A DNA stretch of 64,000 nucleotides from positions 124,001-188,000 of the forward strand of contig NZ_WWDL01000003.1 of NCBI RefSeq assembly GCF_009848505.1. The letters are read 5' to 3'. Positions 40,587-48,879 of the stretch are shown here, in pieces (position 1 is the first letter of the stretch; every line of letters starts with the position of its first letter). Origin of the DNA: Muricoccus harenae (GTDB taxonomy: Bacteria; Pseudomonadota; Alphaproteobacteria; Acetobacterales; Acetobacteraceae). The translations under genes were made by a program, and so were the position numbers. The notes beneath the pieces were generated by a model. It saw nothing but the letters and a program-made list of their open reading frames with translations, did no database searches and was not told the origin of the DNA.

Positions 40587-41051
40587 TTACGGCGCCTCCG
40601 CGGCCCGTTTGCGGAGGGGGCGGGCGAAGCTGGCGCCGGACGGGGTGAAGCCAAGTGCCTGGAGGAAGGCCGTGGCGCCCCCTTCCTCTTCCGAATGCGA
40701 TAGTGCGGCCTCCAGCAGGTCGCAGCCGGCGGCCCGGGCGGCCTGGGCGCCGGCCTTGATGAGGAGGCGGCCGATGCCGTTGCGGCGCTCCTCCTCCGCC
40801 ACGGCCAGGGCGGAAATGCGGGCCCGCGGGCGGTCGGAGGTCAGGGTCGGGTGCCAGTGCAGGGCGATCACGCCGATGGCGGCGCCGTTCCAGCCGGTGG
40901 CGACGAGGACCGCCGCGGCAGGGTCGCGCGAAACGGCATCAAGGCGGGTGGCGATCCCCCGGGACGTGCCACCGAGCAGAATGGCAAGGTCGGCGGAATC
41001 GGCCGGCAGCGCGGCGCGGAGATCGACCCCATAGCGGGTTCCAGTTGCCAT
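40587..41051 (-). CDS. GNAT-family acetyltransferase
   Basis: 154 aa. The GNAT core is visible: YGVDLRAALPADSADLAILL at the start, AVLVATGWNGAAIGVIALHW for strand 4, and the acetyl-CoA loop ALAVAEEERRNGIGRLLIKA followed by GCDLLEAALSHSEEEGGATAF. Substrate unknown. The frame begins with ATG at 41051; it is divergent from the OsmC gene, 86 bases apart. Confidence 0.87.
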   Translation of the reverse strand: MATGTRYGVDLRAALPADSADLAILLGGTSRGIATRLDAVSRDPAAAVLVATGWNGAAIGVIALHWHPTLTSDRPRARISALAVAEEERRNGIGRLLIKAGAQAARAAGCDLLEAALSHSEEEGGATAFLQALGFTPSGASFARPLRKRAAEAP

Positions 41052-41137
41052 TCGGCCCTTTCCGGTATCGGCTGTGCCCCGCCAGCCTTGGGGTATGGCG
41101 CGGCGGGCGGTCTGCCCGCGGATATTGGGAGTAGGCG

Positions 41138-41563
41138 ATGAAGAAGCACGGTTCCGCCACCTGGCAGGGTGGGTTGAAGGACGGGCGCGGCACGATCTCG
41201 ACCGAGAGCGGCGCGCTGGATGCGCGGCCCTATGGCTTCGCCATGCGTTTCGAGGGAGTGAAGGGGACGAATCCGGAGGAGCTGATCGGCGCCGCCCATG
41301 CCGGCTGCTTCACCATGGCCCTGTCCAACATCCTCGGCTCGGCCGGGCTGACGGCGGAGCGGATGGAGACGAAGGCGGAGGTCACGCTCGACAAGGTGGG
41401 CGAAGGCTTCGAAATCACCAAGGTGCATCTGACGCTGCGGGCCAAGGTGCCCGGCGCCGACGATGCCAGGTTCCAGGAACTGGCGGCCAAGGCGAAGGCC
41501 GGTTGCCCGGTTTCCAAGGTGTTGAAGGCGGAGATTTCGCTGGACGCGGCGCTGGAGGGCTGA
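41138..41563 (+). CDS. OsmC/Ohr-family peroxiredoxin
   Basis: 141 aa thiol peroxidase of organic hydroperoxides. The two catalytic Cys are in AAHAGCFTMALSNIL (about residue 57) and KAGCPVSKVLKAEI (about 124), and the N-terminal KHGSATWQGGLKDGRGTIST is characteristic of OsmC rather than Ohr. GGGAGTAGGCG immediately before the ATG gives the ribosome site. Followed after 70 bases by a decayed gene. Confidence 0.93.
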   Translation: MKKHGSATWQGGLKDGRGTISTESGALDARPYGFAMRFEGVKGTNPEELIGAAHAGCFTMALSNILGSAGLTAERMETKAEVTLDKVGEGFEITKVHLTLRAKVPGADDARFQELAAKAKAGCPVSKVLKAEISLDAALEG

Positions 41564-41633
41564 GGCTCCTCCCCTCGCGCCGCCCGTGCTTGACAGGGCG
41601 GCGCGGGGTCCTTGGCATGGGCGTTCCGCGATC

Positions 41634-41930
41634 ATGACGGAAGTCCCCATGACCACACGCCGCGCGCTTCTCGGCGCCGCCGCCGGCGCGACGGTGTTCC
41701 GCGGCGCCCCCGCCATCGCGCAAGGAGATGCGGCGCATGTGCTGCGCTTCGTGCCGCAGGCGGATGTGACGGTGCTCGATCCGCTCGCCACCACCTCCTA
41801 TGCGGTGCGCAATCGCGGGTAACTGTGCTCGGACACGCTCTATGGGCTGGATGCCGATTTCCGGCCGCAGCCGCAGTTGGCGGCGGGGCATGACGCTGCC
41901 GCTGAACGTGAAGCGGGAGGCCTGATCGGG
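41634..41930 (+). pseudogene. Remnant of a family 5 (DppA-like) peptide-binding protein gene
   Basis: From ATG 41634: Tat-type leader TTRRALLGAAAGATVFRGAP, then VLRFVPQADVTVLDPLATTS YAVRNRG, an in-frame TAA at 41820-41822 where the family has Tyr, then LCSDTLYGLDADFRPQPQLAAGHD. This is the N-terminal 90 residues of an ABC solute-binding protein; the remaining 400 or so residues are absent. In another frame LPLNVKREA-stop (to about 41920) may be the original C-terminus, implying an internal deletion. The coding potential ends before the M29 gene. Confidence 0.8.
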
Positions 41931-41993
41931 CGCCCCTCCCCCCTTGCCCATCCGTCTCCTGCCTTCGATCTTGGCAGCACAGGAGATTTGACC

Positions 41994-43259
41994 ATGGACC
42001 TCGCCCCCTTCCCCGCCTCGATTTCCCCCGCCGACAGTGCCGCCGATGCCCGGCTGGAGCGGCTGGCGGAGCTGGCCGTGAAGGTCGGGCTCGGGCTTGT
42101 GCCGGGGCAGGAGCTGGTGATGACGGCGCCGGTGGAGGCGCTGCCGCTTGCCCGGCTGATCACCGAGCAGGCTTACAAGGCGGGCGCGACGCTGGTGACG
42201 ACGCTGTTCTCGGACGACCGCTCGGCGCTGCTGCGCTACCAGCATGCGCGGGACGAGAGCTTCGATGTCTCTGCCGGCTGGCTGTATGAGGGAATGGCGG
42301 CAGCCTTCCGGGGCGGTGCGGCGCGGCTGGCCATCGTGGGCGCGGATCCGTCGCTGTTGTCGGAGCAGGCTCCGGGCAAGGTGGCGCGGGCGAACCGGGC
42401 GCAGAGCAAGGCCTATCGCCCTGCGCTGGACCTGATCGCGGACAGCTTCATCAATTGGACGCTGGTACCCTTCGCACATCCGGCCTGGGCGAAGGCGGTG
42501 TTCCCCGAGGCGGCGCCGGAAGCGGCGGTGAAGAAGCTGTGGGATGCGATATATGCGATCACCCGCGTGGATGCCGCCGATCCCATCGCGGCCTGGGCGG
42601 CGCATAATGCCAACCTCAAGGCGCGGCAGGACCGGCTGAACCAGCAGCGCTTCCATTCCCTGCATTTCCGCGGGTCGGGCACGGATCTGATCGTGGGCCT
42701 CGCGGATGGGCATGCCTGGATGGGCGGGGCGAGCCATGCGAAGAACGGCGTCTATGGCAATCCGAACATCCCGACCGAGGAGGTGTTCACCACGCCGCAT
42801 CGCGCACGGACGCAGGGCCATGTCTCCGCCACCAAGCCTCTGTCGCACCAGGGCACGCTGATCGACGGCATCCGCGTGCGCTTCGAGGCCGGCGCGATCG
42901 TGGAGGCGCATGCGACGCGCGGGCAGGCAGTGCTGGAGCAGATGATTTCCACCGATGCGGGCGCGCGGCAGCTGGGCGAAGTGGCGCTGGTGCCCAGCTC
43001 CAACCCCATCGCGAAGAGCGGCATCCTGTTCTTCAACACGCTGTTCGACGAGAATGCGGCGAGCCACATCGCGCTCGGCCAGGCCTACAGCAAGTGCTTC
43101 GTGCAGGAGTTCTCCGAAGAGGAGCTGGTGGAGCGCGGGGCCAATCGCAGCCTGATCCATGTGGACTGGATGATCGGCTCGCCGGAGGTGGAGGTGGACG
43201 GGCTGGACGAGGCCGGGAAGGCCACGCCGGTGATGCGCAACGGCGAGTGGGTGGACTAG
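41994..43259 (+). CDS. M29-family aminopeptidase
   Basis: 421 aa metallo-aminopeptidase (AmpS/aminopeptidase T type). Conserved metal-binding segments: NIPTEEVFTTPHRARTQGHV, GEVALVPSSNPI, ASHIALGQAYSKCF and HVDWMIGSPEVEVDG. Probably cytoplasmic; no signal peptide. The ATG at 41994 is fixed by AGGAG at 41981-41985. The frame is open upstream into the peptide-binding-protein remnant, which is in the same frame, so annotation tools could over-extend this gene. Confidence 0.93.
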   Translation: MDLAPFPASISPADSAADARLERLAELAVKVGLGLVPGQELVMTAPVEALPLARLITEQAYKAGATLVTTLFSDDRSALLRYQHARDESFDVSAGWLYEGMAAAFRGGAARLAIVGADPSLLSEQAPGKVARANRAQSKAYRPALDLIADSFINWTLVPFAHPAWAKAVFPEAAPEAAVKKLWDAIYAITRVDAADPIAAWAAHNANLKARQDRLNQQRFHSLHFRGSGTDLIVGLADGHAWMGGASHAKNGVYGNPNIPTEEVFTTPHRARTQGHVSATKPLSHQGTLIDGIRVRFEAGAIVEAHATRGQAVLEQMISTDAGARQLGEVALVPSSNPIAKSGILFFNTLFDENAASHIALGQAYSKCFVQEFSEEELVERGANRSLIHVDWMIGSPEVEVDGLDEAGKATPVMRNGEWVD

Positions 43260-43389
43260 CCGGCACCAAGCTGGTTGCGCTTGCGGGACGGTGGGGCGGA
43301 GGCCCCGCCGGCCTGCAAACGGAACGCGCCCCGGGCGTTTGAACCGCCGAGCGGGCCGCACCGGCTGCGCTCGGATGGGAGCCAGGCGG

Positions 43390-43623
43390 ATGAGCGCAAA
43401 GAAGAACGAGAACACCGGCGGCAAGAACGACGCCGGAAAGGACGGAAGCGGCGAGCCGGGCGGCGCGACGCTCAACCAAACCATGCAGACTGGCAATCCG
43501 CTCAGCAACCAGACATCCGAGCCGGGCAACCAGCTGAACTACGAACCCGGGCAGCCCGTCCGGGAGTCGAACGACCCCGAGGGGCATGCGGGCAATACGG
43601 GGCCTTTTGGCAAGCCGCAGTAA
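43390..43623 (+). CDS. Small hydrophilic hypothetical protein
   Basis: 77 aa, not recognised. Very rich in Asn, Gly, Lys, Pro and Glu (SAKKNENTGGKNDAGKDGSG; LNQTMQTGNPLSNQTSEPGN), with no hydrophobic segment, so it is probably disordered. Such compositions occur in stress-induced hydrophilin-like proteins; this is inference. The ATG at 43390 follows CCAGGCGG; the frame upstream to 43291 is Arg-rich and unlikely to be coding. Confidence 0.55.
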   Translation: MSAKKNENTGGKNDAGKDGSGEPGGATLNQTMQTGNPLSNQTSEPGNQLNYEPGQPVRESNDPEGHAGNTGPFGKPQ

Positions 43624-43772
43624 AGGCGGCCGGTTGAGGGCCGCGGCCGGAAGTCGGCCTTCCGCACCCTGAATTCGTGCCCGATGGGGTTGCCCGCGGG
43701 CGGGACGCGGCCGGATAGTGGCTTCGTTCCGCTGTCGGGGGCTTCGATGCCGCGTGATCCGGGCTTGCGTCC

Positions 43773-44468
43773 ATGCTGAATCCGGCAGGGCGCGTGGTGA
43801 TGCTCTCCGGTGCCACGCGCGGCATCGGGCGGGCGGTGATGGAGCGGTTGCTGGCTGCGGGATGCCTGGTCAGCGCCGGGGTGCGGGATGCGGCACGGCT
43901 GCCATCGCATCCGGGGCTGACACATCATGCCTTTGAGGCGGCGAAGGGCGGCAGCGCCGAGGATTGGGTGGCCGCGACGGTGGCGCGGCATGGACGGATT
44001 GACGCGCTGGTGAATGCGGCCGGGATCAATCCGCGCGGCACCCTGCTCGATCCGGACGAGACGCCGTTCGATGCCATGTGGACGGTGAATGCCAAAGGGC
44101 CGATGCGCGTGATCCGCGCGGCTTGGCCGCATCTTGTCGCGAGCGGTTCTGGGCGGGTGGTGAATGTCGCCTCGCTCTCCGGCAAGCGCGTGCGGAACGA
44201 TAATCTCGGTTATGCGATGAGCAAGTTCGCGGTCATGGCGCTGACGCAGGAGGTGCGGCGCCTGGGCTGGGAGCATGGCATCCGCGCGACGGCGCTCTGC
44301 CCGGGTTTCGTGGACACGGACATGACGGCGCATGTGAAGCATGTTCCGCGCGGGGCCATGTCGCGGCCCGAGGATCTGGCCGTGCTGGTGGAGGCGGTGC
44401 TGCATCTGCCGAATACCGCGAGCGTCGCCGAGCTGCTGGTGAACTGGCGGCACGAGGATACGCTGTGA
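43773..44468 (+). CDS. Short-chain dehydrogenase/reductase
   Basis: 231 aa Rossmann-fold oxidoreductase. The coenzyme loop is MLSGATRGIGRAVMERL, NAAGINPRGTL is the NNAG-equivalent, and the catalytic set is Ser in NVASLSGKR with YAMSKFAV (Tyr and Lys). Substrate unknown. Its stop overlaps the GTG of the ferredoxin gene, so it belongs to the four-gene operon running to 47240; a role in handling a hydroxylated or keto product of that dehydrogenase is possible. Confidence 0.88.
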   Translation: MLNPAGRVVMLSGATRGIGRAVMERLLAAGCLVSAGVRDAARLPSHPGLTHHAFEAAKGGSAEDWVAATVARHGRIDALVNAAGINPRGTLLDPDETPFDAMWTVNAKGPMRVIRAAWPHLVASGSGRVVNVASLSGKRVRNDNLGYAMSKFAVMALTQEVRRLGWEHGIRATALCPGFVDTDMTAHVKHVPRGAMSRPEDLAVLVEAVLHLPNTASVAELLVNWRHEDTL

Positions 44469-44740
44469 GGCTGGTGCGGCTGCGCGATGCCGGGCGACCG
44501 CGCATCGCGGTGACGCTGGATGGCGCGGCGCTCGAGGCGCAGGAGGGCGACACGCTGCTGACGGCGCTGCTCGCCGGTGGCGCCGGGCATCTGCGCATGA
44601 GCGAGTTCGGCGATGGGCCGCGGGCCGGCTTCTGCCTCATGGGCGCCTGCCAGGATTGCTGGGTGGCGGTGGAGGGGATGGGACGCGTGCGCGCCTGCAC
44701 GACGCTGGCGCAGGACGGCATGGCGGTGCGGCGCGGATGA
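44465..44740 (+). CDS. [2Fe-2S] subunit of HcnABC/opine-type dehydrogenase
   Basis: 91 aa small ferredoxin-like subunit. Cysteines 57, 62, 65 and 78 (FCLMGACQDCWV and RVRACTT) give CX4CX2CX12C, the cluster-binding pattern of HcnA and of the gamma subunit of D-hydroxyproline or opine dehydrogenases. GTG start at 44465 overlapping the SDR stop; its own stop overlaps the next ATG. It should pass electrons between the two flavin subunits encoded downstream. Confidence 0.87.
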   Translation: MRLVRLRDAGRPRIAVTLDGAALEAQEGDTLLTALLAGGAGHLRMSEFGDGPRAGFCLMGACQDCWVAVEGMGRVRACTTLAQDGMAVRRG

Positions 44741-46113
44741 AGGTTGCCGTCGTCGGCGCCGGGCCTGCCGGGATCCGCGCCGTGGAGGTGCTGGTCGCGG
44801 CGGGGCTGCGGCCGGTGTGGATCGACGAGGCTGCCGAGGGCGGCGGGCGGATCTACCAGCGGCCGCCCGCGCCGCTCAAGCGCGATGCGAAGGCGCTGTA
44901 TGGGTTCGAGGCGGGTCGGGCGACATCGCTGCACGCTGCATTCGATGCGCTGCGGCCGCAGGTGGATTGGCGGCCGGAAACGCTGGTCTGGCATATCCGG
45001 CCCGGGGCGAAGCAGCTGCACACGCAATCCGGGCCGAGACGCGATCAGGTGGAGTATGACGCGGCCATTCTCTGCACGGGAGCGATGGACCGGGTGGTTC
45101 CCCTTCCCGGCTGGACGCTGCCCGGTGTCACGACGCTGGGTGGGGCGCAGATCGCGCTGAAGGCGCAGGGCTGCGGGATCGGGCGACGGGTGGTCTTCGC
45201 TGGGACGGGGCCGCTGCTGTGGCTGGTAGCCTATCAGTATGCGAAGGCCGGGGCGGAGGTGGCGGCGGTGCTGGACACCACGCCCTTCGCGACGAAGCTG
45301 GCGGCCTCGCCGGGCATGCTGCGTGACGCCGCGACCTTCGCCAAAGGAATCTACTACATCGGCTGGCTGCGGGCGCACGGCGTGCGCATCGCGGAGGGTG
45401 TGACGCCGATCGGCATCGAAGGTGAAGCGGGCGTGAGCGGCATCGCCTGGCGGGATCCGGGCGGCCGTGAGCAGCGGGTGGATTGCGATGCGGTCGGGAT
45501 GGGCTGGGGTCTGAAGCCCGAGGCGCAGCTGGCTGATCTGGCCGGCATCCCCTTTCGGCACGATCCGCTGCAATGGAACTGGGTGCCAGAACGCGATGTG
45601 GCCGGCCGCACCGCCATTGCCGGGCATTACCTGGCCGGAGACGGCGCGGGGATCGGCGGCGCGGCGGTGGCCGAGTTGGCGGGCGCGCGGGCGGCGCTGG
45701 CGGTGCTGGAGGATGCGGGGCGCATGGTAGATGCGGCCCAGCTGTCACGGTTGGATGCGGCCCTGGCGCGGCAGCAGGGCTTCCGGGCGGCACTGGACCG
45801 GGCCTTTCCCTTTCCCCGTGCCCTGGCGGCAGGGGTGGCGGATGAGACCATCCTCTGCCGCTGCGAGGGGCTGCGCGCGGGCGAGTTGCGGGCGGCGCTG
45901 GCGGCGGATCACGCCCCCGGACCGGCATCGGAGCTGAACCGGGCCAAGGCCTTCTCCCGCGCCGGCATGGGGCGCTGCCAGGGGCGCGTCTGCGGCACGG
46001 CTGCGGCGGAGATCATGGCGGCGGCGCTGGGAAGCACGCCCGAGGCCATCGGGCGTTTGCGCGGGCAGCCGCCGGTGAAGCCCATCCCGCTCGTCGCGGA
46101 GCCGGTGGCGTGA
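44737..46113 (+). CDS. FAD/NAD-type subunit of HcnABC/opine-type dehydrogenase (HcnB-like)
   Basis: 458 aa. N-terminal FAD motif VVGAGPAG (5-12), a second dinucleotide-binding stretch VVFAGTGPLLWLVAYQYAKA, and a C-terminal BFD-like [2Fe-2S] domain with Cys374/376 (LCRCEG) and Cys414/419 (GRCQGRVCG). This layout matches HcnB, OoxA and the alpha subunit of D-hydroxyproline dehydrogenase. Membrane-associated oxidation of an amino acid or opine with electrons to the respiratory chain is the expected role. The ATG overlaps the ferredoxin stop. Confidence 0.9.
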   Translation: MKVAVVGAGPAGIRAVEVLVAAGLRPVWIDEAAEGGGRIYQRPPAPLKRDAKALYGFEAGRATSLHAAFDALRPQVDWRPETLVWHIRPGAKQLHTQSGPRRDQVEYDAAILCTGAMDRVVPLPGWTLPGVTTLGGAQIALKAQGCGIGRRVVFAGTGPLLWLVAYQYAKAGAEVAAVLDTTPFATKLAASPGMLRDAATFAKGIYYIGWLRAHGVRIAEGVTPIGIEGEAGVSGIAWRDPGGREQRVDCDAVGMGWGLKPEAQLADLAGIPFRHDPLQWNWVPERDVAGRTAIAGHYLAGDGAGIGGAAVAELAGARAALAVLEDAGRMVDAAQLSRLDAALARQQGFRAALDRAFPFPRALAAGVADETILCRCEGLRAGELRAALAADHAPGPASELNRAKAFSRAGMGRCQGRVCGTAAAEIMAAALGSTPEAIGRLRGQPPVKPIPLVAEPVA

Positions 46114-47240
46114 AGGCGGATGTGCTGGTGCTGGGCGGCGGCGGGGCGGGTTGCTCGGCGGCGCTGCATCTGGCGCAGCGCGGCGCGCGGGTGGTGCTGC
46201 TGGAGCGCGGGCTGGTCGGGGGGCAGGCCTCAGGCGTGAATTACGGCGGGGTGCGACAGCAGGGGCGGCATCCGGCGGAGCTGCCCATCGCGCGGCGCTC
46301 GCGCGAGATCTGGGGGCGGATGAAGGCGCTGGTGGGGACGGATGCGGAGTTCACCGTCACCGGCCATCTGAAGCTGGCGCGGAACGAGGCGGAGGAAGCT
46401 GATCTCGTCGCCTATCTCGACACGGCGAAGGAATACAGGCTGCCGCTGCGCTTCATCGGGCGCAATTCGATTCACCGGGAATATCCCTGGCTGGGGCCGG
46501 CGGTGGTGGCGGGGTCCTTCGCGCCGGAGGATGGGGCGGCGAATCCGCGATTGCTCGCCCCCGCCCTGGCGCGCGCGGCCAGGGAGGCCGGCGCGGTGCT
46601 GCTGGAGAACACCAAGGTGGTGTCCCAGACGCGGGATGTGGATGGCTTCCTGCTGGTGAGCGAGGCCGGGGATGAATTCCGCGCGCCGGTGCTGCTCAAC
46701 ATGGCGGGGTTCTGGGGCGGAGCGGTGGCGGAGGCCTTCGGGGAGCCGGTTCCGGTCTCGCCGCTCAGCCCGAATATGATGGTGACGGAGCCGGTGCCCT
46801 ATTTCATCGAGCCGAATCTCGGCGTGGTGGGAGGCAATGTCTATCTGCGGCAGATCCCGCGCGGGAACATCATCGTCGGTGGCGGCGATGGGGAAAGCGA
46901 TCCCGCCACGCCCTGGTCCCGACCCCTGGCGGAGGTGTCGATCGAGGCAATGGGCCATGCAGTGCGGCTGGTACCTTCCCTCGCCGGGGTGCAGGTGATC
47001 CGCAGCTGGACCGGGATCGACGGGGAGATGCCGGACCGGATCCCGGTGATCGGGCCGAGCGGCACCACGCCGGGCCTGTTTCACGCCTTCGGCTTCTCCG
47101 GCCATGGCTTCCAGTTGGGACCGGCTATCGGCGCCATCATGACCGAGCTGGTGCTGGACGGGCGGGCGGATGTGCCGCTGGAGGCCTTTGCCATCTCCCG
47201 CTTCGCCGGGCCGGGTGACGGGGGCGGCGCGAAGGCGTAA
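46110..47240 (+). CDS. DAO-type FAD oxidoreductase, catalytic subunit (HcnC/OoxB-like)
   Basis: 376 aa. N-terminal FAD motif VLGGGGAGCSAALHLAQRGA, the DAO-family segment GGQASGVNYGGVRQQGRHPA, and C-terminal IRSWTGIDGEMPDRIPVIGP with GFSGHGFQLGPAIGAIMTEL. The likely substrate is a glycine-like, proline-like or opine compound. GTG start overlapping the previous stop completes a tightly coupled set. Hydrogen cyanide synthase (HcnABC) is the same architecture, but cannot be told apart from hydroxyproline or opine dehydrogenase by reading alone. Confidence 0.9.
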   Translation: MKADVLVLGGGGAGCSAALHLAQRGARVVLLERGLVGGQASGVNYGGVRQQGRHPAELPIARRSREIWGRMKALVGTDAEFTVTGHLKLARNEAEEADLVAYLDTAKEYRLPLRFIGRNSIHREYPWLGPAVVAGSFAPEDGAANPRLLAPALARAAREAGAVLLENTKVVSQTRDVDGFLLVSEAGDEFRAPVLLNMAGFWGGAVAEAFGEPVPVSPLSPNMMVTEPVPYFIEPNLGVVGGNVYLRQIPRGNIIVGGGDGESDPATPWSRPLAEVSIEAMGHAVRLVPSLAGVQVIRSWTGIDGEMPDRIPVIGPSGTTPGLFHAFGFSGHGFQLGPAIGAIMTELVLDGRADVPLEAFAISRFAGPGDGGGAKA

Positions 47241-47249
47241 GGCGGGCGC

Positions 47250-47618
47250 ATGCGCCGCAAATGGACCGGCCTCGCGCGCCTCCTTGCCTTCGTGCTGCTG
47301 CTCCAGGGGGCATCGGCGATGGAGCCGCATGCCCGGGCCCTGGCGGCGCTGGGCGGCGCCAGGCTGGTGGAGCTGTGCAGTGCGCATGGCCCGCGGAGCG
47401 TGCTCCTCGGCGAGGATGGGCAGCCGCTCGAGAGGGAGCAGGCGCCGGATTGCTGCGCCCCCTGCCTGACGCCCGTCGGCGCGCCGCCGCCGACTTCCAT
47501 GGTGCCGCCGAGGGTTCTTGCCTTTGCGATAGTGGTCGCCTCCCCAGGGCGGCCGGGATTGCCGCCACTTCCGCCCCGTGCCCCGCCGCAACTTCCGCGG
47601 GCCCCGCCCATCATCTGA
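47250..47618 (+). CDS. DUF2946-like small exported protein
   Basis: 122 aa. A hydrophobic N-terminal leader (RLLAFVLLLQGASA) is followed by LVELCSAHGPRSVLLGEDGQ and a Cys cluster DCCAPCL, the DUF2946 plan, then a Pro-rich tail RAPPQLPRAPPII with one hydrophobic stretch. DUF2946 genes often sit beside copper uptake genes, as here. The Cys set could bind metal, which is inference. It starts 9 bases after the dehydrogenase operon, perhaps by read-through. Confidence 0.7.
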   Translation: MRRKWTGLARLLAFVLLLQGASAMEPHARALAALGGARLVELCSAHGPRSVLLGEDGQPLEREQAPDCCAPCLTPVGAPPPTSMVPPRVLAFAIVVASPGRPGLPPLPPRAPPQLPRAPPII

Positions 47619-47643
47619 TCCGACTTCCCATCCTTCACGACAC

Positions 47644-47660
47644 GGGGCGTCGCACGCCCC
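47644..47660 (+). terminator. Small hairpin before the copper chaperone gene
   Basis: GGGGCGT-CGC-ACGCCCC followed by TTCCCTT, between the DUF2946 gene and the PCuAC gene. It could be a weak terminator or a 5'-UTR stem. Confidence 0.45.
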
Positions 47661-47683
47661 TTCCCTTGGGATTCGATCAGATC

Positions 47684-48160
47684 ATGTCCATTCATCGTCG
47701 CGTCCTGGCCGGCCTGGCCGCGCTGGGCGCCTTCGCCTTCATCCATCCCCTGTCCGCGCAGCCTTCGGGCATCGTGGTCGAGCAGCCCTGGGCCCGGGCG
47801 GCCCTGCAAGGCGGCACGGGGGGCGGCTTCCTGACCCTTCGTAACAATGGGGCGCAGCCGGACCGGCTGCTCTCGGCCTCTACCCCTCTGGCTCGCACCA
47901 CCGAGATCCATGAGACGGTGCGCGACGGCGAGGTGATGCGGATGCGGCCCGTCGCCGCGCTTGACGTGCCGGCCGGGGGCAGCGTGTCGCTGCGGCCCGG
48001 CGGCGCACATTTGATGATGGTGGGGCTGACCGAGGCGCTGCGGCCCGGTGCCACCGTGCCGCTCACCCTCACCTTCGAGCGTGCCGGGACGGTCCAGGTG
48101 CAGCTGGCGGTGCAGGCTGCCGGGGCCAGTGCTCCCGCCGCCGCGCACCATGCCCACTGA
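47684..48160 (+). CDS. PCuAC-type periplasmic copper chaperone
   Basis: Delivers Cu(I) in the periplasm, mainly to cytochrome oxidase CuA. 158 aa. Signal peptide MSIHRRVLAGLAALGAFAFI with cleavage after LSA. The copper motif H-X10-M-X21-H-X-M is exact: His76, Met87, His109, Met111 (EIHETVRDGEVMRM and GGAHLMMVG). The C-terminus ends HHAH, which may bind further metal. The ATG at 47684 gives the leader. The next gene, 16 bases on, is YcnI-like. Confidence 0.92.
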   Translation: MSIHRRVLAGLAALGAFAFIHPLSAQPSGIVVEQPWARAALQGGTGGGFLTLRNNGAQPDRLLSASTPLARTTEIHETVRDGEVMRMRPVAALDVPAGGSVSLRPGGAHLMMVGLTEALRPGATVPLTLTFERAGTVQVQLAVQAAGASAPAAAHHAH

Positions 48161-48176
48161 GCGGGAGGGGAGAATC

Positions 48177-48689
48177 ATGACCTTCCCTCGCACGGCCACG
48201 CTTGCCCTGGTGGCGCTGCTGGCGACCTCCCCGGCCATGGCGCATGTCACGGCGGATCGCGCGGAGATGCCGGCGAACAGCTATGTCCGCATCGCCTTCC
48301 GCGTCGGCCATGGATGCGATGGCGCGGCCACCACGGGCATCCGGCTGACGGTTCCGCAGGAGCTGCGCGGCGCCAGTCCCATGCCCCATCCGGGCTGGAC
48401 CCTGAGCCTCGGCGGTGGCGAGGCGTCCGAGCATGCTGGCCATGCGGGGCACCATGGATCGCCCATGCCGCAGGAGATCGCCTGGACCGGAGGGCGGCTG
48501 GACTCGGCCTATTTCGACGAGTTCGTACTGCTGGTCCGCAGCCCGGCGGAGGCAGGCGGAACGCTCGCCTTCCCGGTGGTGCAGGAATGCGAAGGCGGGG
48601 CGGTGGCGCGCTGGGTCGAGCGCCCCCCGGCAGGCGGTGGGCGCGTTGCCTTTCCGGCGCCGGTCGTCCGGGTGGTAGAAAGGCGGTAG
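48177..48689 (+). CDS. YcnI-like (DUF1775) copper-associated exported protein
   Basis: 170 aa. Signal peptide ending SPAMA/HV, so the mature protein begins with His, the copper-binding terminal His of YcnI-type proteins. The DUF1775 core follows (SYVRIAFRVGHGCDGAATTG, GIRLTVPQELRG, MPHPGWTLSL), with an inserted His-rich segment SEHAGHAGHHGSPMP. It lacks the C-terminal membrane helix of Bacillus YcnI. The ribosome site GGGAGGGGAGA is strong. Forms a unit with the PCuAC gene. Confidence 0.88.
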   Translation: MTFPRTATLALVALLATSPAMAHVTADRAEMPANSYVRIAFRVGHGCDGAATTGIRLTVPQELRGASPMPHPGWTLSLGGGEASEHAGHAGHHGSPMPQEIAWTGGRLDSAYFDEFVLLVRSPAEAGGTLAFPVVQECEGGAVARWVERPPAGGGRVAFPAPVVRVVERR

Positions 48690-48879
48690 ATCCGGCAGGC
48701 CCAGAGGCAGGGAACCCGGAATAGAGCCCGGGCTCCTTGCCAAGGCCGCCGGAACCGGCCGATCCTCCCTGCACGCCGCCGAGACGGCACGGAGAGGAAC
48801 GCCTGATGCCCGTCGCTTGTGACGCGGCCATGCGCTCTCCGGCCTTGCGTATCGGCGCAGTGCCAGGAGAGAGACTCGC

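Noticed and set aside
43773-47240. Naming the three-subunit dehydrogenase HcnABC (hydrogen cyanide synthase)
   Set aside because: The architecture is shared with opine and D-hydroxyproline dehydrogenases; reading alone cannot separate them, so no gene symbols were given.
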